From contig NZ_WVVW01000009.1 in NCBI RefSeq assembly GCF_009857815.1, positions 36,558 to 100,557 of the forward strand: a DNA stretch of 64,000 bases. The letters run 5' to 3'. The notes under the pieces are model-generated. The model was not told where the DNA came from and searched no databases. It was given only the letters and a program-made list of their open reading frames with translations. The stretch comes from Pseudomaricurvus sp. HS19. GTDB lineage: Bacteria > Pseudomonadota > Gammaproteobacteria > Pseudomonadales > Cellvibrionaceae. How positions within the stretch are numbered: position 1 is the stretch's first letter; every line of letters starts with the position of its first letter. This document shows positions 7,857-17,333 of this stretch, piece by piece. The position numbers were made by a program, and so were the translations under genes.

Positions 7857-10211
7857 ATGAGCATGATGAAAAATTCCCTTTCCGAAGTTATTCGGAAACA
7901 TAACAAAATGACCGGCAGATACGGTGCGGCAATGATGCCGGCACTGGCTTTGGCGGCTGGTTTTTTATCCGCTTCGGCAGTGCACGCACAAGACGGAGCA
8001 CCGACCTCCCGGAGTCTGGAAGAGGTGGTGGTTACTGCCACCCGGCGGGAGGAGGGACTGCAGTCCATTCCCGCCAGTATCGCGGCGGTATCCGGCGATG
8101 ACCTGCAGAATGCCGGTATTACCGACTTTAAAAGTTTGACCGGCGCCATTTCCGGCCTTGACCTGGTGAGCCCGTCATCCGCCATTGCCACCGGTATCTA
8201 CATGCGCGGTGTGGGTACCGGCGGTACCAGCCCGGCTGTATCTTCTGTGGGTGTCATGGTGGATGATGTCTATCAGATCGTTCCGGGTGTGGCTTTCTCT
8301 GAAATGTTCGACGTGAGTCGTGTGGAAGTATTGCGTGGTCCGCAGGGCACACTGTTTGGTAAGAACACCACCGCCGGTGTTATCCGTGTCTATACCAACG
8401 ACCCTGATACCGAAGAGTTTTCCGGTAAGGTGCAGGCTGTGGCTGGCAATTACGATGCGCGTGAAGTTCGCGGTGTCGTGAATGTGCCCCTGATCGAAGG
8501 CAAGATGGGATTGCGTATCAGCGGCTTTAATGCCGAAGCCGACGGTTATACCGACAACGTGTTTCTCAACAAGGATACCCGCAATACCGATCGCGAAGGC
8601 TATCGTGTGAAGTGGCTGTGGGATGTTACCGATACTTTCCAGGTCAAGCTGAGCGCCGAGGACACCAACGACTACTCCCGTATGGACCAGAGCAATGTGT
8701 CCGGTGGTGTGGGTACGGATGGCAGTGTCGGTTATGACATTATCCAGAGCGGCCCTGGCAGTCTGGGCAAGGCGACTGATTTTGTTCTGGGTGAGGTGGA
8801 GACCGACGTTGAACGCTACATCTTTAACATGCGCTGGGATGTGCTGGGTCATACCCTGACCACCATTTCTGCTGTGGAAGATATCACCACTTACCTGAAG
8901 AGCGACCAGACCGAAAACTCCAACGAGCGGGTGCTGACCCCAAGACCCGGTGGCAGCTACCTGGAGAACATTGGTAATCGCGATATTGAAACACACGAAA
9001 TCCAGTGGGCCTCCGATTTCGATGGCGATTTCAGCTACCTGATCGGTTACTACTGGCAGGAACAGGATTCCGATAGTCTCTCCTATATCGACGGTGTGCT
9101 GGTCTCTCCCACCCCGCTGCCGGAAAAGAGCGAAGCCGTATTTGCCAGTACCACCTACCAGTTTAATGACCAGTGGGCCGGTACGGTCGGTGTGCGCTAC
9201 ACCGAAGATGAGCGCAGCGGTAAAAACAGTGCACTCAATCCGCCTGCACAGGATCGAGTACTGGGACCAAATTTTTATCTGTATCGGCCGAGTTCAGACC
9301 TGACGGTGAAAACCTTCCGCGAGACCACCTACTCGCTCAAGCTGACTTACCAGTACGATGATGACACCATGTTCTACGTCGCCCATGACAAGGGCTTCAA
9401 GTCCGGTGGTGTGCAGCGGGAGTTTGGCGAGTCCTGTCTGACTGCCGGATCCACTCCTCCTGCGGACTGGTCAGCACTGCAGGCATCCGGTGGTTGTATC
9501 GATCCCGATATCGCCTTCTGGGAGCCGGAAACCTCCTACAACTATGAGTTCGGTATCAAGAGCCAGATGTTTGACAACACCCTGCGCCTCAACGCCGCAC
9601 TCTTCTACCAGACCTATGAGGATTTCCAGGTAACACAGAACCGTCCGGACAAGAACAGCGTGCTGGTGACCAACGCGGCGGAAGTGGAATCCATGGGTCT
9701 CGAAACCGAGTTTACCTGGCTGGCCACCGATCACCTGACCTTCAATGGCAGCTTGAGCTACGTGCAGACCGAGTACGACAAGTACGAGGATGCCCCCTGT
9801 GGCCTGACCGAGACCAGTTGTGATACCGGTGTGCCCGGCAATGGCACTTCAGACTTCTCCGGCAGAACCCTGGATCACGCGCCGGAGTGGACCTTCAACG
9901 TGGGTGCCGAATACCGCGACGTGATTCCAATGATCGATGGTCTCTCCTGGTTTGGTCGTATGGACGTTGTCTACAAGGACGACCAGAACCTCAACGTGGA
10001 TCAGTCCCGGGAAGCGGAACAGGACGCCTACACCCTGCTTAACGCCCGCCTGGGTATCGAGCCGGAGAGTGCCAGCTGGCGCGTCACCTTCTGGGGTAAA
10101 AACCTCACCGACAAGGAGTACCTGATGGATGCCGGTGTGGCCACCAAGGGTGTGGCACAGCGTCTGGCTCCACCACGCACCTACGGGGTGACTGCGGACT
10201 ACTTCTTCTAA
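7857..10211 (+). CDS. TonB-dependent outer-membrane receptor
   Basis: Energised uptake of a bulky ligand through the outer membrane. The 784-residue protein has a long signal region ending SAVHAQ, a TonB-box-like EEVVVTATRR, a plug domain (about residues 55-170, with VEVLRGPQGTLFGKNTTAG) and a 22-strand barrel domain ending in TYGVTADYFF, with the terminal aromatic residue required for barrel insertion. GGGAG lies 8 bases before the ATG. The plug type is the one common in Cellvibrionales and sphingomonads and does not identify the ligand. Its neighbour upstream is a sulfatase, so a sulfated organic nutrient is a reasonable guess. Confidence 0.92.
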   Translation: MSMMKNSLSEVIRKHNKMTGRYGAAMMPALALAAGFLSASAVHAQDGAPTSRSLEEVVVTATRREEGLQSIPASIAAVSGDDLQNAGITDFKSLTGAISGLDLVSPSSAIATGIYMRGVGTGGTSPAVSSVGVMVDDVYQIVPGVAFSEMFDVSRVEVLRGPQGTLFGKNTTAGVIRVYTNDPDTEEFSGKVQAVAGNYDAREVRGVVNVPLIEGKMGLRISGFNAEADGYTDNVFLNKDTRNTDREGYRVKWLWDVTDTFQVKLSAEDTNDYSRMDQSNVSGGVGTDGSVGYDIIQSGPGSLGKATDFVLGEVETDVERYIFNMRWDVLGHTLTTISAVEDITTYLKSDQTENSNERVLTPRPGGSYLENIGNRDIETHEIQWASDFDGDFSYLIGYYWQEQDSDSLSYIDGVLVSPTPLPEKSEAVFASTTYQFNDQWAGTVGVRYTEDERSGKNSALNPPAQDRVLGPNFYLYRPSSDLTVKTFRETTYSLKLTYQYDDDTMFYVAHDKGFKSGGVQREFGESCLTAGSTPPADWSALQASGGCIDPDIAFWEPETSYNYEFGIKSQMFDNTLRLNAALFYQTYEDFQVTQNRPDKNSVLVTNAAEVESMGLETEFTWLATDHLTFNGSLSYVQTEYDKYEDAPCGLTETSCDTGVPGNGTSDFSGRTLDHAPEWTFNVGAEYRDVIPMIDGLSWFGRMDVVYKDDQNLNVDQSREAEQDAYTLLNARLGIEPESASWRVTFWGKNLTDKEYLMDAGVATKGVAQRLAPPRTYGVTADYFF

Positions 10212-10250
10212 GGGAAGTACCAACTTTTTCAGCGTGTCTTTGAAGCGTTT

Positions 10251-10282
10251 GGGGCTACTGTTGGCAGTAGCCCCTTTTTTTG
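10251..10282 (+). terminator. Intrinsic terminator after the TonB-dependent receptor
   Basis: GGGGCTACTG (10251-10260), loop TTGG, then CAGTAGCCCC (10265-10274) and a run of T. Confidence 0.9.
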
Positions 10283-10381
10283 TTTGCAGGCTGCCGCCGC
10301 AATCATGTGGTTTGCGGGTGTGCAGAAAGTGGTACAGCGGAATCGGGCGGGTTTTGGCTGCTGGTGTTACGAGCCACAACG

Positions 10382-10415
10382 AAAAAAGGCTGATCCTTGC
10401 GGATCAGCCTTTTTG
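10382..10415 (-). terminator. Intrinsic terminator of the tRNA-Leu transcript
   Basis: AAGGCTGATCC and GGATCAGCCTT form a stem around TTGC, with A and T tracts on both sides. Read on the minus strand it follows the 3' end of the tRNA by about six bases. Confidence 0.85.
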
Positions 10416-10420
10416 AATAG

Positions 10421-10507
10421 TGGTGCCCAGGAGAGGACTTGAACCTCCACGGCCGTGAGGCCACTAGCACCTGAAGCTAGCGTGTCTACCAATTTCACCA
10501 CCTGGGC
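10421..10507 (-). tRNA. tRNA-Leu, anticodon CAG
   Basis: The 87-base minus-strand sequence begins GCCCAGG and ends CCTGGGC-A-CCA, with the acceptor stem closing perfectly and CCA encoded. The anticodon loop reads TTCAGGT (CAG). The long variable arm (TGGCCTCACGGCCGT) is a class II feature of leucine tRNAs, and the T arm GGAGG-TTCAAGT-CCTCT is intact. Promoter and terminator flank it, so it is an independent unit. Confidence 0.97.
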
Positions 10508-10537
10508 TTAACAGGGCTTGCCCTGTCGAGGTGGCGC

Positions 10538-10566
10538 ATATTAGTAGTAGCGCCTGATCATGTCAA
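10538..10566 (-). promoter_or_regulatory. Sigma-70 promoter of the tRNA-Leu gene
   Basis: On the minus strand TTGACA (10561-10566), exactly 17 bases, then TAATAT (10538-10543), followed by a GC-rich discriminator (GCGCCACC) typical of stringently controlled stable RNA promoters. Confidence 0.85.
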
Positions 10567-10834
10567 TTACTCGGGAGCAGTTTTTTATAAAAAAATGCAC
10601 TGCCGCCGGTGGTTGGCCGAATAGTGACCAATCGGGTCCGGACGTGGCCGCTTCAGTTGCCCGCAGATGGCATATACTGATAGCTGGCAATGGGGCGTGG
10701 AGACGCTCCGTTGCCTGCCGGTCGCAATCAATATAGGCCCTGCGGCCGTCAGTATTAGGGTAATGCCGGCCACAGCGGTATCATGGCGGCACATTTCTTC
10801 CCTCCGGGAAACTCCAAATAAGGATGTCTCCATT

Positions 10835-13411
10835 TTGAGTAAACGCAAAGATACATTGCGCGATCCCCAGGCGGACCGTGAGGCCCGCAACTACGACAAC
10901 CCCATCCCCAGCCGGGAACTGATTCTGCAGGTACTGGAGAAGTCCCCCGGGCCCATGACCCACGAGGCGCTGTGCGAGGTTCTGGACCTGCACGACGAGG
11001 ACTCGGTGGAGGCCCTGCGTCGTCGCCTGATCGCCATGTCACGCGATGGTCAGTTGCTCAGCAACCGCAAGCGCGGCTTCGGTATTGTCGACAAGATGGA
11101 CCTGGTGCGGGCTCGCGTACAGGGGCACAAGGACGGCTTCGGCTTTGCGGTGCCTGCTGATGGGGGGGATGACCTGTTTCTCTCGTTCCGCCAGATGCGA
11201 CGGGTGTTTGATGGCGATGAGGTGCTGGTGCGGGAGACCGGGCAGGATTTCAAGGGGCGGCGTGAAGGATCCATCGTTGAGGTGGTGCGCCATAACACCA
11301 ATCAGGTGGTGGGGCGGCTGTTCAGTGAGTCCGGAGTCTGCTTTGTCCGCCCCGACAATCCGCGCCTCTCCCACGACATCATGATTGCCCCCGATGCGGT
11401 GGGTAAGGCCGAGCGCGGCCAGTTTGTGGTCACCGAGATCGTGCAGCAGCCGGGGCGCAACAATCCGCCAGCCGGTCGTGTGCTGGAGGTGCTGGGCGAC
11501 CACATGGCGCCGGGCATGGAGATCGACGTTGCCATCCGCTCCCATGGCATCCCCAACCTGTGGCCAGCCGATGTGCAGGCTGAGGCCCGTGCGCTGCCGG
11601 TCGAGGTGGCGGATGAGGATAAGGAGCACCGGGTCGACCTGCGCGACCTGCCGTTTGTCACCATTGATGGTGAGGACGCCCGTGACTTCGATGATGCCGT
11701 CTACTGCGAGGCGAAGAAGTCCGGTGGCTGGCGCCTGTATGTGGCCATTGCCGATGTTTCCCACTATGTGCAACTGGGCAGTGCCCTGGATCGGGAGGCG
11801 CAGGAGCGCGGTACCTCAGTCTATTTCCCGGACTTTGTGGTGCCCATGTTGCCGGAGGCTCTCTCTAACGGCCTTTGCTCTCTCAATCCGAAAGTGGATC
11901 GTCTCTCCATGGTGTGCGAGATGACCATCTCGGCCCAGGGGCGGCTCAGTGGTTACACCTTCTATGAAGGTGTGATTCACTCCCACGCCCGCCTTACCTA
12001 CACCCAGGTGGGCGACGCGCTGGAGCAGGTGGCGGCGACCCGGGCCGAGAGGTCGCTGGGGCGCAAGATGCTGGACAAGCTCGGCTTCCGCAGTGAAGAG
12101 AAGGGGCTGGATAGGTCCCACCCGGTAGCGCCGGTTTTGCCACAGGTGCTGGAGCTGCACCGAATCTACAAGGCCTTGCGTGCCGCGCGTACGGTGCGTG
12201 GCGCCATTGATTTCGAAACCGTGGAGACCCGCATCCTGTTTGATGCGGATCGCAAGATCGAACGCATTGTGCCGGTGGTGCGCAACGACGCCCATAAACT
12301 GATTGAAGAGTGCATGCTGGCGGCCAACGTCTGTGCGGCCCGTTTTCTCGAGAAGCACAAGCTGCCGGGACTCTACCGGGTGCATGAAGGGCCGCGGGAA
12401 GAGAAGCTGGAAAACCTGCGGGAGTTCCTCGGTGAGCTGGGTCTCAGCCTGCCGGGCAAGGGCGAGCCGAAACCGGAAAACTACCAGGCGCTGCTGCAGG
12501 GGATTGAGGGGCGCAGCGATGCCAACCTGATCCAGACGGTGATGCTGCGCAGTCTCAGCCAGGCCATGTACCAACCGGACAACAAGGGTCACTTCGGACT
12601 GGCCTATACCGCCTACGCCCACTTTACCTCGCCCATTCGTCGCTACCCCGACCTGCTGGTGCACCGGGCCATCCGCCATGTGGTGCGCTCGAAGCTCGAC
12701 AGCTCGGTGGTGCGGCGGGTGAAGGGCGCCGGCGTAATCGCCAAAAACCGGATTTACCCCTACAGCCTGCAGGATATGCTGGCCCTGGGTGAGCACAGCT
12801 CGCTGACCGAGCGTCGTGCCGACGAGGCTACCCGCGAGGTGGTCAGCTGGCTGAAGTGCGAATACCTGCGTGACCATGTGGGAGACAGCTTTGAGGGTGT
12901 GGTGGCCGGTGTCACCGGTTTTGGCCTGTTTGTGGAGCTGAAAGACCTCTACGTGGAAGGGCTGATTCACATTACCAACTTGCCGCACGACTACTACCAC
13001 TTTGAAGCCGCGCAGCACCGCCTCGTCGGCGAGCGCACGCGGCAGGTGTTCCGGCTCGGTGACGAGGTGCAGGTGCGGGTGGCCAGCGTCAACCTGGATG
13101 ACCGCAAGGTGGACCTGGAGCTGCTCGACTTCAAGCAGCGCAAGGGCTCTGCAGCCAAGAGCGGTAAGGGCATCAAGACCCGTGACAATGCACGGCGACT
13201 GGCGCAGCTGGGCGACGGTGGTGATGGCCGGGGCAAAAAACGTGCTTCCTCCGGTGACGGTGGTGGCAGGCGCGGCGGTGCCAAGAAGAGCGCCGCCGGC
13301 GGTAAGTCAGGCGACGCCAAGGGTGCCCGCAAGCCCAGTAAGGGCAATCAGGTGCGCAAGACCAAGTCGACCCGGGCCAGCGGTGCCGCCAGTAAACCCA
13401 AAAAGCGTTAA
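10835..13411 (+). CDS. rnr: Ribonuclease R
   Basis: Processive 3'-5' exoribonuclease that degrades structured RNA and works in RNA quality control. The 858-residue protein has an N-terminal helix-turn-helix region (NPIPSRELILQVLE), cold-shock domains, the RNB catalytic domain with DGEDARDFDDAVY around residue 275, an S1 domain (VGDSFEGVVAGVTGFGLFVEL) and a lysine/glycine/serine-rich tail. The TTG at 10835 is chosen because AAGGA lies about 10 bases upstream and the protein then aligns with known RNase R starts; the frame upstream to 10667 is not protein-like. rlmB follows after 59 bases, the usual pairing. Confidence 0.95.
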   Translation: MSKRKDTLRDPQADREARNYDNPIPSRELILQVLEKSPGPMTHEALCEVLDLHDEDSVEALRRRLIAMSRDGQLLSNRKRGFGIVDKMDLVRARVQGHKDGFGFAVPADGGDDLFLSFRQMRRVFDGDEVLVRETGQDFKGRREGSIVEVVRHNTNQVVGRLFSESGVCFVRPDNPRLSHDIMIAPDAVGKAERGQFVVTEIVQQPGRNNPPAGRVLEVLGDHMAPGMEIDVAIRSHGIPNLWPADVQAEARALPVEVADEDKEHRVDLRDLPFVTIDGEDARDFDDAVYCEAKKSGGWRLYVAIADVSHYVQLGSALDREAQERGTSVYFPDFVVPMLPEALSNGLCSLNPKVDRLSMVCEMTISAQGRLSGYTFYEGVIHSHARLTYTQVGDALEQVAATRAERSLGRKMLDKLGFRSEEKGLDRSHPVAPVLPQVLELHRIYKALRAARTVRGAIDFETVETRILFDADRKIERIVPVVRNDAHKLIEECMLAANVCAARFLEKHKLPGLYRVHEGPREEKLENLREFLGELGLSLPGKGEPKPENYQALLQGIEGRSDANLIQTVMLRSLSQAMYQPDNKGHFGLAYTAYAHFTSPIRRYPDLLVHRAIRHVVRSKLDSSVVRRVKGAGVIAKNRIYPYSLQDMLALGEHSSLTERRADEATREVVSWLKCEYLRDHVGDSFEGVVAGVTGFGLFVELKDLYVEGLIHITNLPHDYYHFEAAQHRLVGERTRQVFRLGDEVQVRVASVNLDDRKVDLELLDFKQRKGSAAKSGKGIKTRDNARRLAQLGDGGDGRGKKRASSGDGGGRRGGAKKSAAGGKSGDAKGARKPSKGNQVRKTKSTRASGAASKPKKR

Positions 13412-13470
13412 CAGAGAGTATCTTTTAAGGGGGCTCCCCTTTAAGTGAAGCTCGTTCCAGAGAGATAAGT

Positions 13471-14217
13471 GTGGCGAAGTTAGAGGCAGTCTATGGCCTG
13501 CATGCGGTGCAGGCGTTACTGAAAAGTGCACCGCAACGGGTAAATGAGGTTCTGGTGCTGCAAGGGCGCCAGGACCAGCGCCTGCAGAAGGTGCTGGCAG
13601 CGGCGGAAAAGGCTGAGATCAAGGTGCGGCAGGTAAGTCGCAAGGAGCTGGACAAGCTGGCCGGGGAGGGCAATCACCAGGGGGTGATCGCCATGAGTTT
13701 CCCCGGAGAGCTGCACGATGAGAAGTTTCTCTATCGCCTGCTGGAGGGGCTGCAAGGTCCCGCCTTCCTGCTGGTGCTGGATGGCGTCACCGACCCTCAC
13801 AATCTGGGCGCCTGTTTGCGTACCGCCGAGGCCGCTGGTGTGCACGCCGTCATAGCCCCCAAGGACAACTCCGCCAGCCTCACGCCGGTAGCCCGTAAAA
13901 CCGCCTGTGGCGCTGCGGAGGTACTGCCCTATATCCCGGTCACCAACTTGGCCCGCTGCCTGCGGCAATTGCAGGAGTTGGGGGTTTGGATTATCGGTAC
14001 CGCCGGCGAGGCGTCCATCTCCGTCTATCAGCAGGACCTCACCGGGCCTGTGGCGCTGGTGATGGGGGCAGAAGGCCCGGGTATGCGTCGTCTCACCCGC
14101 GAGTGCTGCGATGGTCTCGTGAATATCCCCATGGCGGGCGAAGTCAGCAGTCTCAATGTCTCAGTTGCCACTGGCGTCTGCCTGTTTGAGGCGGTGCGCC
14201 AGCGCGCTTCTGCCTGA
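13471..14217 (+). CDS. rlmB: 23S rRNA (guanosine-2251 2'-O) methyltransferase
   Basis: SpoU/TrmH-family enzyme that methylates G2251 of 23S rRNA. The 248-residue protein has the N-terminal substrate-binding domain (VYGLHAVQALL) and the C-terminal SPOUT knot with DGVTDPHNLGACLRTAEAAG, MGAEGPGMRRLTRE and NIPMAGEVSSLNVSVATG, the three conserved motifs. It starts with GTG after an AGAGAG sequence. It lies downstream of rnr, as in many gammaproteobacteria. Confidence 0.95.
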   Translation: MAKLEAVYGLHAVQALLKSAPQRVNEVLVLQGRQDQRLQKVLAAAEKAEIKVRQVSRKELDKLAGEGNHQGVIAMSFPGELHDEKFLYRLLEGLQGPAFLLVLDGVTDPHNLGACLRTAEAAGVHAVIAPKDNSASLTPVARKTACGAAEVLPYIPVTNLARCLRQLQELGVWIIGTAGEASISVYQQDLTGPVALVMGAEGPGMRRLTRECCDGLVNIPMAGEVSSLNVSVATGVCLFEAVRQRASA

Positions 14218-14231
14218 TCCCCTTGTCGGCC

Positions 14232-14251
14232 CGGCAGCCTGCTGGCTGCCG
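14232..14251 (+). other. Hairpin downstream of rlmB
   Basis: CGGCAGCC-TGCT-GGCTGCCG, eight base pairs, 14 bases after the rlmB stop. There is no T-tract, so it is more likely a 3'-end stabiliser than a full intrinsic terminator. Confidence 0.45.
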
Positions 14252-14468
14252 CGGCTGGCGATTCCCCTGAACTGGTGCCGGTGAGCCATCCGCTTGATCT
14301 GTGACATCGACAGTATCCCCCTCTCCGACCTAAAGTGACCGCCATTCGGCGGTGTGCTCCCGTGATCTGTTGGCCGGGTGTTTACTCAGGGAGTGTAGCG
14401 CCAATAGCATGGCCGGGGCGGCCGGAATATGAGAGAGCGACCCTTGCCTGGTCGCGACAGGGAGAGCA

Positions 14469-14897
14469 ATGGTGAGTAATGCAGAACAGAAGCAGGTCGC
14501 GACCGCGGCCTATGGTGAGGGGGATGCCTCTTATCGGGCGGCCGGGGGCTATGAGGGCCTGCGGCAATTATGCGAGCGTTTCTACTTTTATATGGACACC
14601 CTGCCAGAGGCGGCGGGTATCCGTGCCATGCACAAGGCGGATCTGGAAGATTCCACGGACCGGCTGACCAGTTTTCTCAGCGGCTGGTTGGGTGGGCCGC
14701 GCCTCTATCGGGAGAAGTACGGCCAGATCATTATTCCGCAGGCGCACCGCCATCTGGAGATCGGCACCGCGGAGCGGGACGCATGGTTGCTGTGTATGCG
14801 CCGGGCGCTGGACGACCAGCCGGTGGCGGAGGACTTTAAAGAGTATCTGATGCAGCAGCTTTACCGCCCGGCGGAGTTCAGTCGCAATCGCGACTGA
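14469..14897 (+). CDS. Group II truncated haemoglobin
   Basis: A 142-residue haem protein of the 2-on-2 globin fold, group II. The helix B region reads RFYFYMDTLP with the B10 tyrosine near residue 41. The likely proximal histidine is H95 in RHLEIGTAERDAWLLCM, and W106 is the conserved G8 tryptophan of groups II and III. Such globins bind oxygen or nitric oxide and are linked to oxidative or nitrosative stress; no direct function can be assigned here. GGGAGAG precedes the ATG. It converges with deaD. Confidence 0.88.
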   Translation: MVSNAEQKQVATAAYGEGDASYRAAGGYEGLRQLCERFYFYMDTLPEAAGIRAMHKADLEDSTDRLTSFLSGWLGGPRLYREKYGQIIIPQAHRHLEIGTAERDAWLLCMRRALDDQPVAEDFKEYLMQQLYRPAEFSRNRD

Positions 14898-14922
14898 CGC
14901 CGGGGGGTATTGCCGGGCTGGA

Positions 14923-16794
14923 TCAGCTGCGGCGTGGCTTGCGGTCGTTACCGCGGCTGTCATTGCGACCGGGGCCGCGACTGTTGTCGCGCTGGCGCCC
15001 GCCTTCGTGGCGCTTGCCGCGAGGCGCATCCCGGTCACTGCGCTCACCGCCAAAACGACGGCCCCGGGGGGCGGCAGTTTCCAGGTCGCCGCTGAAGCGA
15101 CTCAGTTGCATGGCCTGACCGCGCACGCGTACTTTCTGCATGTGGTGCAGCAGTTCATCCGGCATGCCGGCTGGCAGGTCGACGCAGCTGAAGTCGTCAA
15201 AGATGCGGATGTGGCCGATAAAGCTGCTGTCGATGTCCGCCTCATTGGCAATGGCGCCAACAATATCGCCCGGACGTACCTGATGGTTGTGGCCAGCCTC
15301 CAGGCGGAAGGTCTCCATGTTCGCATCAGCGGTGTCGCGCTCGCTGTGGTGCTTGCGGTCCTTGCGGCCACGCTTCTCCTGGCGGCCGACGTCGTAGTCC
15401 TCGCGGCCGGGGCGGGGGCCGCGGGGCTCACGGTCACGGGGCTTGGGATCTTCTACAATGTCCTTGGGCTGCAGCAGTGGTTTGTCTTTCTGCGCCAGGT
15501 AGGCAAGGGCCGCCGCCAGGGTTTGGGGCTCGGTTTCGGTCTCGTCGCTGAAATTGGCCACCAGCTCGCGGAAGAAATCCAGGTCCTGCTCTTCGATGGT
15601 AGCGAGGATTTGCTGGCGGAACTGGTTGATGCGCTTGTCCGCTACCTGCGCCTTGCTGGGCAGGTGCAGTTCGGTGATGGGCTGCTGGGTGGCGCGCTCA
15701 ATGGTGCGCAGCATGCGCGTCTCGCGCGGGGCCACAAACAGGATCGCCTTGCCGCTGCGGCCGGCGCGGCCGGTGCGGCCGATACGGTGCACATAGGCCT
15801 CGGTATCGTAGGGGATGTCGTAGTTGATCACGTGGCTGACACGGGCCACGTCGATGCCACGGGCAGCGACGTCGGTGGCGATAATGATGTCCAGCTGGCC
15901 GTTTTTCAGGCGCTCGATGGCGCGCTCGCGCAGCTGCTGGCTCATGTCACCGTTGAGGGCGGCAGCGGAGTAACCACGAGCTTCCAGTTTCTCGGCCAGC
16001 TCGCTGGTGGCGTTCTTGGTGCGCACGAACATGATGATGGCGTCGAATTCCTCGACCTCCAGGATGCGGGTGAGGGCGTCCAGTTTGTTGACGCCGCGCA
16101 CCTGCCAGTAGAGCTGCTCAATGCGTTCTACGGTCTGGGTCTGGGCCTCGATCTTGATGATCGCCGGCTCGCGCAGGTAGGTATCGGCCACTTTGCGGAT
16201 CTCCCGCGGCATGGTGGCGGAGAACAGGGCTACCTGACGCTGCTCCGGAGTCTGGTCGAGAATCCAGGTGACGTCGTCGATAAAGCCCATGCGCAGCATT
16301 TCGTCGGCTTCGTCCAGTACCACGGTCTGCAGGTGGTCCAGCTTGAGGGTGCCGCGACGCAGGTGGTCCATGACCCGGCCCGGGGTGCCAACCACAACCT
16401 GGGCGCCACGCTGCAGGCCGCGGATCTGGCCGCGGTAGTCGGAGCCGCCGTAGATGGGCAGTACGTGGAAACCTTTCAGCTCCGAGGCGTAGCTCTGGAA
16501 GGCTTCCGCCACCTGGATGGCGAGTTCGCGGGTGGGTGCCAGCACCAGCACCTGGGGCTGGTTGAGGCGGGCGTCGATGCGGGTCAGCAGCGGCAGGGCG
16601 AAAGCTGCGGTTTTACCGGTGCCGGTCTGGGCCATGCCGAGGATGTCGTGGCCGGCCAGCAGTTCGGGAATGGCGCGGGCCTGAATCGGGGAGGGGGTCT
16701 CGTAACCCACCTTGGCGATGGCATTGAGGACCGGCTGGGCCAGGCCCAGGTCGGCAAAGCGGATGCTGTTTTCGGTGTTGTTCGGGTCAGACAT
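14923..16794 (-). CDS. deaD: DEAD-box ATP-dependent RNA helicase of the DeaD/CsdA type
   Basis: RNA helicase used in ribosome assembly and mRNA decay at low temperature. The 623-residue protein has all core motifs: AQTGTGKT (I), PTRELAIQ (Ia), DEAD, SAT, ARGID and HRIGRTGRAG. The C-terminal part has an arginine-rich linker, a DbpA-type RNA-binding domain (roughly residues 490-560, with VRPGDIVGAIANEADI) and an RG-rich tail. The ATG at 16794 (MSDPN) follows AAAGGT. A long leader is likely (see 17058). The opposite strand carries a 620-codon open frame that is a GC-rich shadow. Confidence 0.94.
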   Translation of the reverse strand: MSDPNNTENSIRFADLGLAQPVLNAIAKVGYETPSPIQARAIPELLAGHDILGMAQTGTGKTAAFALPLLTRIDARLNQPQVLVLAPTRELAIQVAEAFQSYASELKGFHVLPIYGGSDYRGQIRGLQRGAQVVVGTPGRVMDHLRRGTLKLDHLQTVVLDEADEMLRMGFIDDVTWILDQTPEQRQVALFSATMPREIRKVADTYLREPAIIKIEAQTQTVERIEQLYWQVRGVNKLDALTRILEVEEFDAIIMFVRTKNATSELAEKLEARGYSAAALNGDMSQQLRERAIERLKNGQLDIIIATDVAARGIDVARVSHVINYDIPYDTEAYVHRIGRTGRAGRSGKAILFVAPRETRMLRTIERATQQPITELHLPSKAQVADKRINQFRQQILATIEEQDLDFFRELVANFSDETETEPQTLAAALAYLAQKDKPLLQPKDIVEDPKPRDREPRGPRPGREDYDVGRQEKRGRKDRKHHSERDTADANMETFRLEAGHNHQVRPGDIVGAIANEADIDSSFIGHIRIFDDFSCVDLPAGMPDELLHHMQKVRVRGQAMQLSRFSGDLETAAPRGRRFGGERSDRDAPRGKRHEGGRQRDNSRGPGRNDSRGNDRKPRRS

Positions 16795-17333
16795 GTAGAT
16801 ACCTTTGGGTGTGACCGCGCAGCACGGCAATGTGCCGAACGCCCGGCGGCCATGGCTCCCGGTGGGTAGCGGCCGTCAGGCAAATGCGCAGGTCGGATTA
16901 ATAGCACGTGGAAGGGGGGCATTGGCGGCTCGCCTTGGGAGGCAGTCTGCTCCCCTCATTCCGTCGTGCGGGTAGTGTCTGATGGCGTCGCTGCGCGACG
17001 GTCGTCTACCCGGAGTAAGGCGTCTGGCCAGTGATCCCGAATCACAAGAGGGCGCGGATTATACGCACCTGCCTGAAGAATGATAGCTTTATTTTGGCGC
17101 CGCGATGGCTTGCGAGAGGGCAAAAAAGTGATGTGTCTATCAGGAAATTGTGTCTGCAGGGGGAGTTGGCGTGTTTTTTTTGGCCAGTACAAACGTTATT
17201 ATTAACAGGTTTTGCAATGCGTGAACCGAATTTTCTGCTTTTGGCGCATTTCGGTGCGTCCCGTCAGGCTCCTGCTGCGTGTGTGGCTGCCGTCCGGGGC
17301 GCAGGATAACCATAACAACAAGAGGTAGTGGTC
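16795..17333. other. Divergent intergenic region with the long deaD leader
   Basis: About 540 bases without a supported gene. On the minus strand roughly 260 bases separate the likely deaD promoter (-10 at 17058-17063) from the deaD start, and this stretch contains GC-rich inverted sequences (for example around 16985-17010). Long structured leaders are known for cold-shock helicase genes. Confidence 0.5.
17058..17063 (-). promoter_or_regulatory. Likely -10 element of the deaD promoter
   Basis: A perfect TATAAT on the minus strand in GTGCGTATAATCC. The -35 17 bases upstream (CTATCA) is weak. It would give a 5' leader of about 255 bases before deaD. Confidence 0.5.

Noticed and set aside
10667..10834. 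N-terminal extension of RNase R
   Set aside because: The 56 extra residues are not like other RNase R proteins; a TTG at 10835 with a ribosome binding site gives the normal start.
15007..16869. 620-codon plus-strand frame opposite deaD
   Set aside because: Very long but antisense to a clear DEAD-box helicase; its Gly/Ala/Val-rich composition mirrors GC-biased third positions, and no domain is visible.
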